Assembly: GCA_920105625.2 (NCBI GenBank)
Contig: OV050033.1
Location: forward strand, 14,528,001-14,592,000
Reading direction: 5' to 3'
Source: Clusia tigrina
Taxonomy: Eukaryota > Arthropoda > Insecta > Diptera > Clusiidae
Length of the DNA: 64,000 nucleotides
Below, one piece after another: positions 50,481 to 61,214 of this stretch; the stretch's first letter is position 1, and each line of letters begins with the position of its first letter. The translations under genes were made by a program, and so were the position numbers. The notes below the pieces were generated by a model. The model ran no database searches and was not told where the DNA came from. It saw only the letters and a program-made list of their open reading frames with translations.

Positions 50481-53350
50481 TTATGCAAATTCGGTAACAC
50501 TCTCTCTTGCACATCCACTTTTATTCAGGAGTACATGTAATATTTTAAAAATAATATATATTATGAATTAGGCCAAAGTCACTACTTCGGGCACTTTAGT
50601 GTTGTTAACATTTGCCATTCGCCATTTTTTCACAATAATAAATACATTAATTAGGTACGGGCATATAAACTGAAGTGAATAAACATAAAATACGTGACCA
50701 ACGCCAAAAAGTGTGGCAGTAAAATGCATACTCGAGGGCACAATTGTAGCGATGTGGAATATACAAATATTCACACACCAATGAACAAGTCTTCATCCAT
50801 ATTTCTTATATGTAAACACGTATAGAAGAAATCCAAAAATCATCTGATTAACAAAGTCTCTTAATAGGGAATCAAAACGTATATCTGATTATTCGTATTT
50901 GAACAATCATCAAATCATATATAAGAAAAAAGTTAGTGAATTTGGCTCAGACATCGAAATATGTAGATTGGAAAGTTTTCAAAGGAACATATCATGACCA
51001 CAACGACGAATTGACGTCTGGATATATAATCGACTGAAATCGACTGTAATATTTACATTTGCTTACAGTTATGTTTCTTATTAGTTCCGAATAAGATTAT
51101 TAGTTCCGAATAAGATTAATTTTGTAATAATATCACAGTTTACAAGATTACTTTAATTTTCAGTCTCCTGTGGTATGGAAATAATCGTGTTTAACCATAA
51201 TAAGTCCTATATTATCACGTTCCACTATATAAGCACATATTGTTTCAAAGTATTCTTAATTCTGCTCTGCAGTTGCATAACTCAATATCCTCAACTGCAC
51301 TAACTTTGGCCAACGATTTCATTTTATTTACTTTACATCAATCAATTTCGTAGTTATACTCCCTGATTGCATAACGAACATAAGCACTTCTCCTTCACTA
51401 ACTCATGAGTCATTTGGAACACATGCGACTGCTTCATTCTTCATGCAGTGCTCTTACATCCTTTTGTCAAGCTTTTCGCTTTACTTTGTCAGAATTAGAA
51501 AATAATACCTTAAGGGTATCCTAAGGGCAATAGCTGAGAATGTGGGATTTGCTTTTGTTATTTTGAAAATAGAGAACTTCAAAGATTTTGGCCGGAATTC
51601 TTAATGCAATTAGTTGGAATGCCGTAAGCAGTAACATTTTTACTTATAATAGAAAACGAAAGTGCTGGCGTAAGGATACAAAAGAGTCAGCGAAAGTATA
51701 CAATAGCAATGAAATACGTTTGTTTGTAAATGAGGTATAAATGTTAATAGGTATAAATTTTCGATTTACTGCCCAGAATTTAAAGAATGAAAAGAATAAT
51801 CGAATCGTCCTAACTAACCAGTAATTATATATCTAATTAATATCAAAAGTGACGACATCTTCAATCTCAATTTCTTTTGAAGTTGACTTGAATAATACGA
51901 TGACAGATTGAGTCCAGAATTAATAAATTCAAAAGATAGAGAGCTATATATATATTTATGACATGTATAAGTTGATTCATATAAATTGAGTATAAAAAAA
52001 GTTGAATTATACAGAATAGATTGCCATGAAAACTCGTATTAGAAATGTTTGACTATAAACATATAGTCATTTTCATTCTATATCCCTGTGGCAATTGTTT
52101 CATATCTTTCCTTAAAAATAGATTCTTATCAAGATAGTAAATTCTGAAACTCCTCAGAAAAACAACTTCGAAATAATTTTCTAAAAATGGTATCACTAAC
52201 TGAACTTTCCACTTTATACCTGACTCTAATGTTGAGTACTGACAACGCCAGATGACTGGCTATGAAGAAAAGCAACTCTCATTAACATAAGTCGCCATCA
52301 AAATACTAATTTTCATATTGGAATTCAATGTAGTCTAATTGCAATTCCTCCCTGCACTAGAGAATTTATGTCTCAACATGAATTTTATAGACTAACTTTG
52401 GAACAATGAAAGTTGACGTTGTAATTGAACGAGAGTTGAATGGTGGTGTATTTGAGTCTTCTGTTGCGGTGCATGAGTACAATTTCACTGCAAATAAGGC
52501 AAAAAACAACTCATATTAGCCGGATCTGGTAACCGAAATAATTACGGCCGGTGCTGAATATCAACAGCACCCACACACTCATTACCACGAGCTCTTTTAC
52601 GCACACACATCATTAGTGAAACGTCAATTTCCAATGACTTTTCTCGTTCGTCACACTTGACTGAGTGCACAAACTCATTAAACATGCTCCAAGCGCACAC
52701 AATTTGACACAACGGCAAACTCAAGAAGGAGTAAAGGACTGCTTGCTTGCGTGATTGCCGCTGCTGCAACATAATTGCTTGTAGCCATGTGCGTAAGTAG
52801 CATTGCATCCAATGAAGCACATGGTGTCAATTGGATTGCAAATGCAGTAATCTCAGCAAGCACTGTAAAGTTTCCGCCGCAAGTACACTGAACCGACAAA
52901 AAGTACTTTTAAACGAGTAACTGGAGTGAGTGTTTCTTCATTATTTTTGCTCACAATCCAGATTTAGGTTGAAATGGTATTGAGATAAAAATGAGATAAA
53001 TCCCCACTTGCAAGAGTTTTCAATATTTAACATACATGAGAAAAAACATATTTTTAAAATAGTTTAATAGAAATTTATATCAAGTGTGGCCACAACGATA
53101 TCCTTGTAAATCTAGCCACCTAATATGGTACAAAGTAAGCTCACCGCATCACGAGTAGAACAGAAAATGAGAGCCACAAGCATAAGTACTGCCACATATA
53201 GAAAAGTAGAATCGCACCACAGTCGATTGCTGGCAAAACCGAGCACTCTCACATAAAGTTGGCATACATAAGGAATTGTGGAATATAAAAATCAGCATCA
53301 TTAAGTGTATTGTAAAGTCTTTTGCAAGGCCCAGTCGACTAAAGCATTAA
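50481..53350. other. non-coding stretch
   Basis: AT-rich, no gene recognised. It holds a 19-bp tandem duplication (51078-51115). The GC-richer patch at 52540-52880 has no coding signal. Confidence 0.5.
51078..51115. repeat. 19-bp perfect tandem duplication
   Basis: TTATTAGTTCCGAATAAGA occurs twice head to tail (51078-51096 and 51097-51115). Confidence 0.95.
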
Positions 53351-53568
53351 ACATTGTGACGACGGAAAATACTGCAAGTATTTTGCGCACACAGAATTCA
53401 TACACAGCATGCAGCATCCCACAGCCTAACCAAAAGTAACCACCTCCCATGCCAAATGCAACAACAAAGACAGCATACAAGTATAACAAAACATTTACGC
53501 ACAGACGATCTGACCAATAAGCGTTAAGGTTTTAATGAACTCAGAAACGTAAAGTGTTATACTGAACA

Positions 53569-54290
53569 CTACAGCGACCAAAGGCGGAACACGGAGAAAA
53601 ACGAGAAAGAAACACACACAAGCATTCAGCAGGCGGAGTACTAATAAATATTTATTACAACAACAACAAAAACAACAGTACAGCGACCGAAGGCTGAACA
53701 CGGAGAAACAGAAACACGCCAACCGATCGCAAGCACAAGGCATTCAGCAGGCGGAGTACAAATAAATATTTATAACAACAACAACAGCGGTACGACGACC
53801 GAAGGCGGAACACAGAGAAACACGAAAGAGCACCACACACACGCCAACCGATCGCAAGCACAAGGCATTCAGCAGGCGGAGTACAAATAAATATTTATAA
53901 CAACAACAACAGCGGTACAACGACCGAACGCGGAACACAGAGAAACACGAAAGAGCACCACACACACGCTAACCGATCGCACACGCAAAGAAGTAAGCAG
54001 GCAGAGTGCAAACTAATCTCTGCAACAACAACAACACTACAGCGACCGAAGGCGGAGCACGGATGACAACGAGAGCGCACCATACAAATACTCGAGCCGA
54101 TCGTAAACACAGAGCCGTAAGCAGGCGGAGTGCGAACCAATATTTTAACAGCAACAACACTATAGCGACCGAAGGCGAAACACAGAGGAAAAGAAGAGCG
54201 CACCACACACACGCTAACCGATCGCAAACGCAAAGCTGTAAACAGGCAGAGTACGAAGAAATGTTTCTACAACAACAGCAAAACGACAAC
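53569..54290. repeat. minisatellite array in LTR, ~110-125-bp unit, about 6 copies
   Basis: Units anchored on ACAGCGACCGAAGGCGGAAC start at about 53571, 53680, 53792, 53917, 54039 and 54162. Each contains a CCGATCGCAA block, then GCAGGCGGAGTAC and a CAACAACAAC tract. Spacing is 109, 112, 125, 122 and 123 bp. The two middle units are nearly identical and the outer ones more divergent, as expected from expansion by unequal exchange. Position just upstream of the TATA box suggests a repeated U3 enhancer-like region; that role is inferred. Confidence 0.93.
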
Positions 54291-54445
54291 TAACAGCAGC
54301 GATCAGGCCACACTACTGCAAGCAACAACTATGATGGACAACTAGAGGTATTACAACAAGGTGGTTAACCAGCAGAAGTTGAAGGTGGCCTAAGGACAAC
54401 TGGACCACAATAACAACAAGCACTGATCCCATGGCAAGCTTTCGC

Positions 54446-54453
54446 TATATAAG
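54446..54453 (+). promoter_or_regulatory. TATA box of the LTR
   Basis: TATATAAG follows the U3 repeat array and precedes the polyadenylation signals, the usual U3 order. The start site is not clear: a TCAGT initiator-like motif at 54495-54499 is farther away than standard spacing. Confidence 0.5.
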
Positions 54454-54563
54454 CGGAGTGAACCAGACAGTGGGTCTCTTTGATCCAGCATCGTTCAGTA
54501 AGTACACAACGCACCAAGCTCCTAGAGACGCACCAAGCTTCGTAGTTAGTAATACTATTTAAC

Positions 54564-54573
54564 AATAAATAAA
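54564..54573 (+). terminator. overlapping AATAAA polyadenylation signals in the LTR
   Basis: AATAAATAAA lies about 115 bp after the TATA box and directly before the 58-bp repeats, a position fitting the R region of an LTR. Confidence 0.45.
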
Positions 54574-54739
54574 CGCAGACAGAGCCAGGAGTTTATGGTT
54601 TTGACCGACTCTTCCTGGGACACATACGCAACGCAGACAGAGCCAGGAGTTTATGGTTTTGACCGACTCTCCCTGGGACACATCCGCGACGCAGACAGAG
54701 CCAGGAGTTTACGGTTTTGACCGACTCTCCCTGGGACAC
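54573..54739 (+). repeat. 58-bp tandem repeat, three units
   Basis: Units beginning ACGCAGACAGAGCCAGGAG start at 54573, 54631 and 54689, and each closes with CTGGGACAC. The match between units is above 90 percent by eye. The homologous 57-bp units occur in the 39.4-kb LTR fragment. Confidence 0.95.
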
Positions 54740-56655
54740 TAGTACAAACCACGGACACTACCACGAGCACACAGAGTAGGGTAGTAATTAAATATAATTA
54801 TATATATGTATAGGAAATAAGTAGTAATTTTGAAAATAAATAAAAATACTTATTAAAACTAATACAACGGCAATAAATTTCTGTAAGCGACCCTGGAACC
54901 CGCTGAGTTTTTACCCCAGCGAAAACGAGTTGTTACAACATACTACAAATGTTGAAAGTGGAACCAGTGAAAAGGACATTTGGTGAAAATCTGATTTTAG
55001 AATATGCCTTATAAGCCTACAATAACAGGACAACGGAAATGATTGCACAATTGAAATTCAACGATTTTCGTATTGGCGTCCACTCCTAATTTTATTCAAA
55101 TATTTTTCGTTAACAGAGTTCACCACACTCAATTTTTCATATACATTCGTAACAAATTCTCAAATTTATTTGTGCGTGTTTTGGCATAATTAATGGTAAT
55201 TTTCATTTTTATTTTAGAAGTATTTCATGGTTTAAGGAATTGTTCCTTTTACGTGACACTCAAGAGCCTTGTCTATAATTAGAGCAGCTATAAATAGATC
55301 AATATTTTATGCTGCACATTAACATAATTTGGGGATTTTCTTTGTTTAGTTAATTATCTTCTATGCAAATTGAACCACACTCCCCATTTGCACTCTTGAA
55401 GAAGCACTTCAGAAATTTACTCAACTAAACGTTCATCTGCCAATTGTGAAAATGGCAGGTTAATACATTCTTTAAGAATTGTGAACACAACTTCTTTAAA
55501 TACTCAACTTAATATTCGAGAGGAGGAGCAATATTTGTCAACTAGCAATGCCCAAAAAAATTATAGTACGTGTGCACTATGATGTGGATCACTGGCTTTT
55601 TAAATCAATTTAGCCATGTGTGTCTCTTCCTTCTAACTTCATGGAGAGAGCGTTATCCGAGAAAAAAAGTGATATGGAATTGAGGCTTTATAAGTAACTG
55701 AATTATATAAAATAATTATTGGAGAAATTCGGATCATAAACACGCACATTTTCTATGAGGATGGAATAGAAAATAATCACACTAGGCAGGAAAACATGAT
55801 TTTTTGGGTTAAATGCAATTGATTTGTAAGCATGCTGATTTCAACTCTATTCATTTTGTACAACGATTCTAAAATTTTTCGGCACCCTTCGAATAATACT
55901 ATTTGTCGAGGCCATCAAAATGTGCATCCGTAGAATCTGGTTTCTCTTAATTTGACAATATAAACAACAAGGTGATCTCCTATCGTAAAAATCAAAATTG
56001 TTTATGCGCTGAACTTTTATGAGTATCTGTAGTCGGACTTAGGAATTTGTTTTCAAATAAATCTCAGCAATGTCCTTAAACATGTTTCCGTGTTTCATTA
56101 TATTTTTCTTCTGATATTAAACTCGCATACAACATCATATCTTATAAAAAATGTTGATCTCTGATACAAGTTTATTTTATATGCGAGTGTTATGACATAA
56201 TTATTAAATGAAATCAGTGATATTCTTAAAGATCCGATCTTCAGAGATCTTCCAATATTAGATAATTGCTACTGGTAGATATCATACATTTGAAACACGC
56301 TTCAAGTATGATCCTGCTGAGAAATGGAGGTGGCCGCAGCTCAGTTGAGTTCATCTTTGGAGTAGTGTTCGTTTGGTTTAAACTTTATAGAGTTTACCTG
56401 GATTTGTATATATTTTGTGAATGTGGTTTTAGCAATTAACAATAAAAGTAACACAATATTTTACAGTGTAGTTTCAGGAATTACCACATTAATCTATAGA
56501 AAGTCCTCTGAACTATATGAAGATGTGGCTAAATAATTCCCTCAGCCGTTTCCGTTTTTATTTATTGCTCAAAAGTAAAAGCTCACAAGGTGCCTGCATT
56601 CTGCAATGTCAATAGCTATCTCCCTCAAAGTTGCGATCGAGATCTAAAAACAAAT

Positions 56656-56724
56656 CAAGGCAATAAAATTGTGCATGATATATCATGATATATCATGATG
56701 TCTTATGATATATCATTTGCCTTG
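56656..56724. repeat. 10-bp tandem repeat enclosed in inverted repeat
   Basis: CATGATATAT-type 10-bp units repeat four times (56674-56716, with variants). CAAGGCAA (56656-56663) and TTGCCTTG (56717-56724) enclose them as an exact 8-bp inverted repeat. The self-complementary ATGATATATCAT copies at 56675-56686 and 56705-56716 can pair with each other, so the 69 bp could fold into a long hairpin. Confidence 0.85.
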
Positions 56725-57968
56725 CTTGGTTTACTCTCATACGCGCATTTTGCCAGTACACTCAGATAGCAATAGATATGACGGCTAGGAAAGTCTAGAG
56801 GTGTGTTTTTCGAAATTTTGTGTACCAACTGTGGAATATTGGAACAGTTATGTACCGCAGCTCCCTAGGAATTCATAACATCATATGTACGGTCTTAAAA
56901 TCCACCTCAATGCATTGAGCTTCTTCAATGCAGGGAACTTCTGAAAACAATTGGAGGGCTCAAATATAAATTACGAAAATAATCAAAATCTCTTTCAAGA
57001 ACGATTTGATTAACATTGTTTCTACATCAAATTTTAAAATCTATGAAAAGAAAAAACTTAAAGATCACTCTCGAGAAACACCGAACGATTTAAAAATTTG
57101 TCCAACTTTTCTCAGAGTTAAGGCGAAATAAGTAATTCGATGAATATTCGCATACTTTGCTTTAGGATATAAAGAAGCACACCATTATAAATGGAACTAC
57201 GCTGACTAAGAGAAATCTGTCCTTCAACTTACAACTTTGTATTGCATTTTTATACTGAACTAAACCTTCACGCTTCTATATTTCTAACTTTAGGTATTCG
57301 TTAATTCACTAATTCAAGGTGTTCATTAAAAATGTGTTACGCACTTCAATATATCTTATTAAAAAGCTTGTTTATATTTTTCGCTCTCATTTGCAGCCTA
57401 TGTGCATATTCATTTAAACTTTTTCTGTCGTTCTTCAAAAATTCACAAGCCCAGCTTTTGTGAATTTCACATAATTTTCTGTATTTGCGAAAAAGTAATT
57501 AAATTTGTCGTCAACTGAGATTTTAATACAAACACTGGCGAATAAACGTTTGCTTTACGTATGGCCGCTTGTTCTCATTCTCATTACTCTGCCAGATAGT
57601 CTGGCAGACAAACAGAACGCGTGTGCTCCACGCCTGTGCAAACGCATGCATACACAATGCGTGCACTCTTGTACACGGAATTAAGGTGAACTTTTCCACT
57701 ACTCGGCGACCGCAACTGTAGGCTGGGAATTCGTACACAGTAATTTTTGTAATGACATCACAGAAGAGCGGCCTGAAACCTTTTCAAGCAATGGTTATGC
57801 ACGACGAAGCAACGGTGATATCGCCATATCCTTGCAGTTGTGTGTATATTTTGTACTATTCAATTCCTTTGTGCATGAATGCATGCAAATGTAACATCAA
57901 GCCTAAAAGTGAGAATGTGATTTAGATTTTGATGTGACTGCGGTCGAATGACAGCATCCGTGCTCGAA

Positions 57969-57988
57969 AACTCCTCATATGAGGAGTT
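57969..57988. repeat. perfect 20-bp palindrome
   Basis: AACTCCTCATATGAGGAGTT reads the same on both strands with no spacer. Possibly a dimeric protein site or chance. Confidence 0.9.
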
Positions 57989-59300
57989 CTATGCTTTAAA
58001 TATAAAATATGCGGGCGATCCTTTAATATCCGCAACTCCAGCTTTAAGACAAATATAGACAAAATTATCTTTTTAAAAAAGTGTTAACAATAAACTAAGA
58101 AAAGCATGGGATTCCAATCACGAATCACAGCGGCATTTATGAAAATAACATCTTACATAGTCCTCCGATTCGTTGACTTGGCTGGCAATGTGTTTACACA
58201 CGAATTAAAATATATAAAAACTTACGAATAGAGGAAGCAAATTCTTCGCTTTGATATTTGTTTTTAAAGTGTGCGCTGCTGGTGTCTGCCGCTTCATTGT
58301 CTATTCGAAAACTTTTCAAATAAAATATAAGTTATGCCTGTATTTACGCGTATATGAAGATTTGAACCACTTCTTCTACACTCGATATTGAAAAATACAC
58401 GGAAAACTTCCATATAAAAAATTATAAAAGTTATCTTTACAATCCAATGGAGACAGAAGAGAGCACAAACAGAAATCATAACAGACACAAAAAGAAAACA
58501 ACATCTCGGCGAACACGGAATACAACCAACTGAAAAGTTTGCAGCTGAGTGTTTAAGTTGTATGCAGCGGCGCCACAATCGGTTTTATGCACACGACTGT
58601 AGGTCAGGTGAACTTTTCTCCATTGTTAGCAGATTCTCAATTGTGTTAGAAGTGGGTGTTCATACTTTCATGTTTTATGGGTCTAAGGCCATGCTATTAA
58701 ATATTTTGTGTATTGTGCACTTTTAATGTTTTCGGTTGTCAACACATTTGCATTTGCCGGCATTCTTGTTACTTACAGGCTTCCAGCCACATTCAGTGCA
58801 ACAACACCATGGCACGTTACTGGGCTATACGAGAAACATACGTGCCACTGCGCTTGGCTGCGTGCCTATGTCGACACATTAACTGATAAATGCCACGCGA
58901 ACGGAACGAACAGTGCCATAAGCTCTGGCGCATTCTACCGAATAAATGGTAGGGGCTTCTTTGAAATTTTAGAAACCTCGGTCTATGTATGCAAGTTGAT
59001 TTAATAAGTACAAGAAAGCTTACCATGAAATGTACCAGAATATGAAAATGTGCAAATGAACATTTTTTAAATTGTTTTGAAATTATTAATTTTTGTGATA
59101 AATATTCCTTTCTATTCTTTCGAACCAGATCGAAACAACTGGTTCGTATCCTTCTAATGCCACTTCAAAGCACTCTTTTCATTTTATGGTTTTCAAATAT
59201 TAACAAAATGAAGTGAATAGGAGATTTTATAGCATTAAGAGGCAAACTATAACGACATTATTTGGATATAGTTTCTATAGTTTTCCAGGACATAACAACT

Positions 59301-59337
59301 CAGTAAGAACATCAGGTTTCCAACTGGTTTCTTACTG
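59301..59337. repeat. 9-bp inverted repeat upstream of LTR end
   Basis: CAGTAAGAA (59301-59309) and TTCTTACTG (59329-59337) pair exactly around a 19-nt loop. It is probably inside the divergent LTR. Confidence 0.8.
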
Positions 59338-59509
59338 GGGTACCTGTGTCACTGAGCCATCCACTTGCCGAGACATAAAGATGCCAACAAGTACGCATAG
59401 GATAAGTCTATTTGTTTAGGAATAGAATTAAGGAAATAGTTTTGTTTGATTTTGAATTTAAATAAACACACTAAAATCTAACTCGCCGGATTATTATATT
59501 TTCTGCATA

Positions 59510-59560
59510 CGATCCCTGGAGCCGCTGAGTTTACCCCGGCTAGAGAAAAGAGTCGTTACA
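59510..59560 (+). mobile_element. 3' end of a related, divergent LTR
   Basis: CGATCCCTGGAGCCGCTGAG, a TTTACCCCGG tract and a terminal GTTACA match the U5 terminus of the LTRs at 54888-54937 and 39203-39253. Upstream sequence (about 59200-59509) does not resemble the other two, except for general LTR-like features such as AATAAA (59461-59466). The 5' boundary and target duplication were not found. It marks an old LTR of a related family, in plus orientation. Confidence 0.6.
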
Positions 59561-60264
59561 CTTCTTTAGTCATAAGTAAAGACTATTATAATTGTTGTGG
59601 AAGCCCAAAAACGTTTCACATATAAGCATTGAAATCAAAGCCAGAAAATCTGTTCCCTGGTGATGGTTCTGGGTTATGATATGACAATAATTCTCTCCAA
59701 GTTGGATAAACTTTCAAAACTCAAAGATTAGTGTTCCATTTGGCAAATGACTGTATAATAATTTCAAAAATAAATACAATAGGTGGGTAGTGAGTTCTCC
59801 TAAAGGTCGGAATTGGGAATTTCCGGCAATTAGAGATAACCGATTATGAACGATAAATGAGGCGAATCCATAGGAGTATTTTTCAAGTAGGAAACGCATC
59901 CTGCCATGTCATTTCATATTTTCTGAATACTTCACAGTGACTGCTGTATATTTAATCTATAATGGAGTAAAGTAGTTCTTCTTTTAGTTAACTGTCTTCT
60001 CTCTCCGACAATTATTCATGTCTTTCCTTAATTCGGAAAAGTTATTTCAGTATTTCATTTCTTCGTCTGTGCTTTTCGATTGGCAGAATACTGGAGCCGT
60101 TCTAGTTTCATCGGTTGTCATTCTACATAGTTCCTCGAGTAGCACACCTACCCATGATAATTGATACTTGTCCCCAGGACACTCTATTCTATTCTTTCAA
60201 ATCAAATGTTTTAGTTGAATAAATTGTTTGCACAAAATTTTCCGTAATTGAATATCAATTTATA
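59561..60264. other. non-coding stretch
   Basis: AT-rich sequence between the LTR end and the DD41D element, with no recognised feature. Confidence 0.55.
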
Positions 60265-60266
60265 TA

Positions 60267-60286
60267 CAGGGTGGCCCAAATAAGAC
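60267..60286 (+). repeat. DD41D element left terminal inverted repeat
   Basis: Twenty bp starting CAGGGTGGCCC, preceded by TA; one mismatch with the right end. Confidence 0.93.
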
Positions 60287-60378
60287 CAGCTGATGTGAAA
60301 CACAAATAACTTTTTTATTTTTTAACATAATTTATTTTTTCTTTTTGCAGATTATAACTGAACTCTTGGAAATTTAAA

Positions 60379-61096
60379 ATGAATACTTACAGTCCACAAC
60401 AACGCATTAAAATTATCGAATTTTATTACTCTTCTCAACGATCAATTGTTCTGACGCAGCGAAATTATCGCCGTTTTTTTAACGTAAGATCAGCGCTCAC
60501 AGCTTCCATGATTACAAGTTTACTTCGCCGTTTTGAAGAAGTGGGTTCAGTTGCCGACCGTCCAGGCAATACATCAGCATCAGTCACACCCAATCAGATG
60601 CACTGTTTGGTGCGGTGTTATGGCCACAAAAATCATCGGCCCATATTTCTTTGAGAATGAGGATGAAACGCCAGAAACGGTCTCCGGGGCTTCTTACAGA
60701 ACAATGATCGACAACTTTTTGCGGACAATGGTGGAGCAACATCCTAATTTGTGGTTTCAACAAGATGGAGCCACTGCGCATACTGCTAGGCAAACTATTG
60801 ACATGCTGCGTGAAATTTTTGGTGAACGCATAATTTCAAGAAATTCAGATTTCCCTTCGCCTCCTCGTTTACCAGATTTAACTGCGCCCGATTTTTTTTT
60901 ATGGGGATATTTAAAAAACAAAATGTATGTTAACAAACCACAGACACTTGGACAGCTCAAGCAGAATATTCGAGACGAAATACGGCGCCTGCAACCAGAA
61001 ACATTACGCCGTGTAATGCAAAATGCGCTAAAAAGAGCCAATGCCTGTATCGAGCAAAATGGTGGTCATTTGTCTGATGTCATATTTCACACATAG
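60379..61096 (+). pseudogene. DD41D transposase pseudogene with central deletion
   Basis: From ATG 60379, about 64 codons give the N-terminal helix-turn-helix part (MNTYSPQQRIKIIEF up to VADRPG). The sequence then jumps near 60570-60590 directly to the region just before CTVWCGV, in a different phase. Roughly 130 residues are missing compared with the family, including the second DNA-binding part and the first catalytic Asp (the family's SDEAHF-type motif). After the junction the frame is open to TAG at 61094-61096 and keeps the second Asp (FQQDGATAH) and, 41 residues later, the third (TAPDFFLWGYL). The original frame ends at TGA near 60652-60654. The product cannot be catalytic. The intact C-terminal half suggests the deletion is recent, or that the half was copied from an active parent. 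Confidence 0.92.
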
Positions 61097-61192
61097 TCAC
61101 GTTAAATTTCCATAAAATGTATTTAACATATTAAAATAAATCATTTAAAAAAACCCGTTATTACAAGAGTTACACGTGTTTAACATCACTAG

Positions 61193-61212
61193 GTCTCATT
61201 TGGGCCACCCTG
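61193..61212 (-). repeat. DD41D element right terminal inverted repeat
   Basis: Inverse of the left end with one change; followed by TA at 61213-61214. Confidence 0.93.
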
Positions 61213-61214
61213 TA

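Larger units (their letters stand above)
53355..54937 (+). mobile_element. probable solo LTR of a long-LTR retrotransposon
   Basis: The segment begins TGTGACGACGG and ends GTTACA, with a 4-bp ACAT direct repeat on each side (53351-53354 and 54938-54941), as for Gypsy-type insertions. Inside, in order, are a six-unit ~110-125-bp repeat array, a TATATAAG box (54446-54453), AATAAA signals (54564-54573), three 58-bp units and the conserved U5 terminus (54888-54937). No polymerase, gag or second LTR adjoins it, so it is a solo LTR left by recombination. At 1583 bp it is unusually long, reminiscent of Osvaldo/Ulysses-type LTRs, though the family is not proven. The 3' end is supported by two other copies in the window; the 5' end rests on the TG/CA ends and the duplication and is less certain. 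Confidence 0.68.
54942..59290. other. non-coding stretch with palindromes
   Basis: No gene recognised. It contains the hairpin at 56656-56724, a 9-bp stem with 3-nt loop at 57588-57608 (TCTGCCAGA/TCTGGCAGA) and a perfect 20-bp palindrome at 57969-57988. The GC-richer patches at 57590-57720 and 58780-58930 show no coding pattern. AGGTGAACTTTTC occurs at about 57685 and 58607. Confidence 0.45.
60267..61212 (+). mobile_element. DD41D (rosa-like) Tc1/mariner element, internally deleted
   Basis: Terminal repeats CAGGGTGGCCCAAATAAGAC (60267-60286) and the inverse of CAGGGTGGCCCAAATGAGAC (61193-61212) match at 19 of 20 positions. TA flanks both ends (60265-60266, 61213-61214). The 946-bp unit carries a transposase with intact ends but a missing centre, so it is a non-autonomous derivative. 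The 41-residue spacing of the last two catalytic aspartates places it in the DD41D group that includes rosa from fruit flies, which supports a tephritid-like host. Confidence 0.92.

Noticed and set aside
53495..54293. Several overlapping frames on both strands with Cys- and Leu-rich repeats
   Set aside because: They are the minisatellite units of the LTR read through, not proteins.
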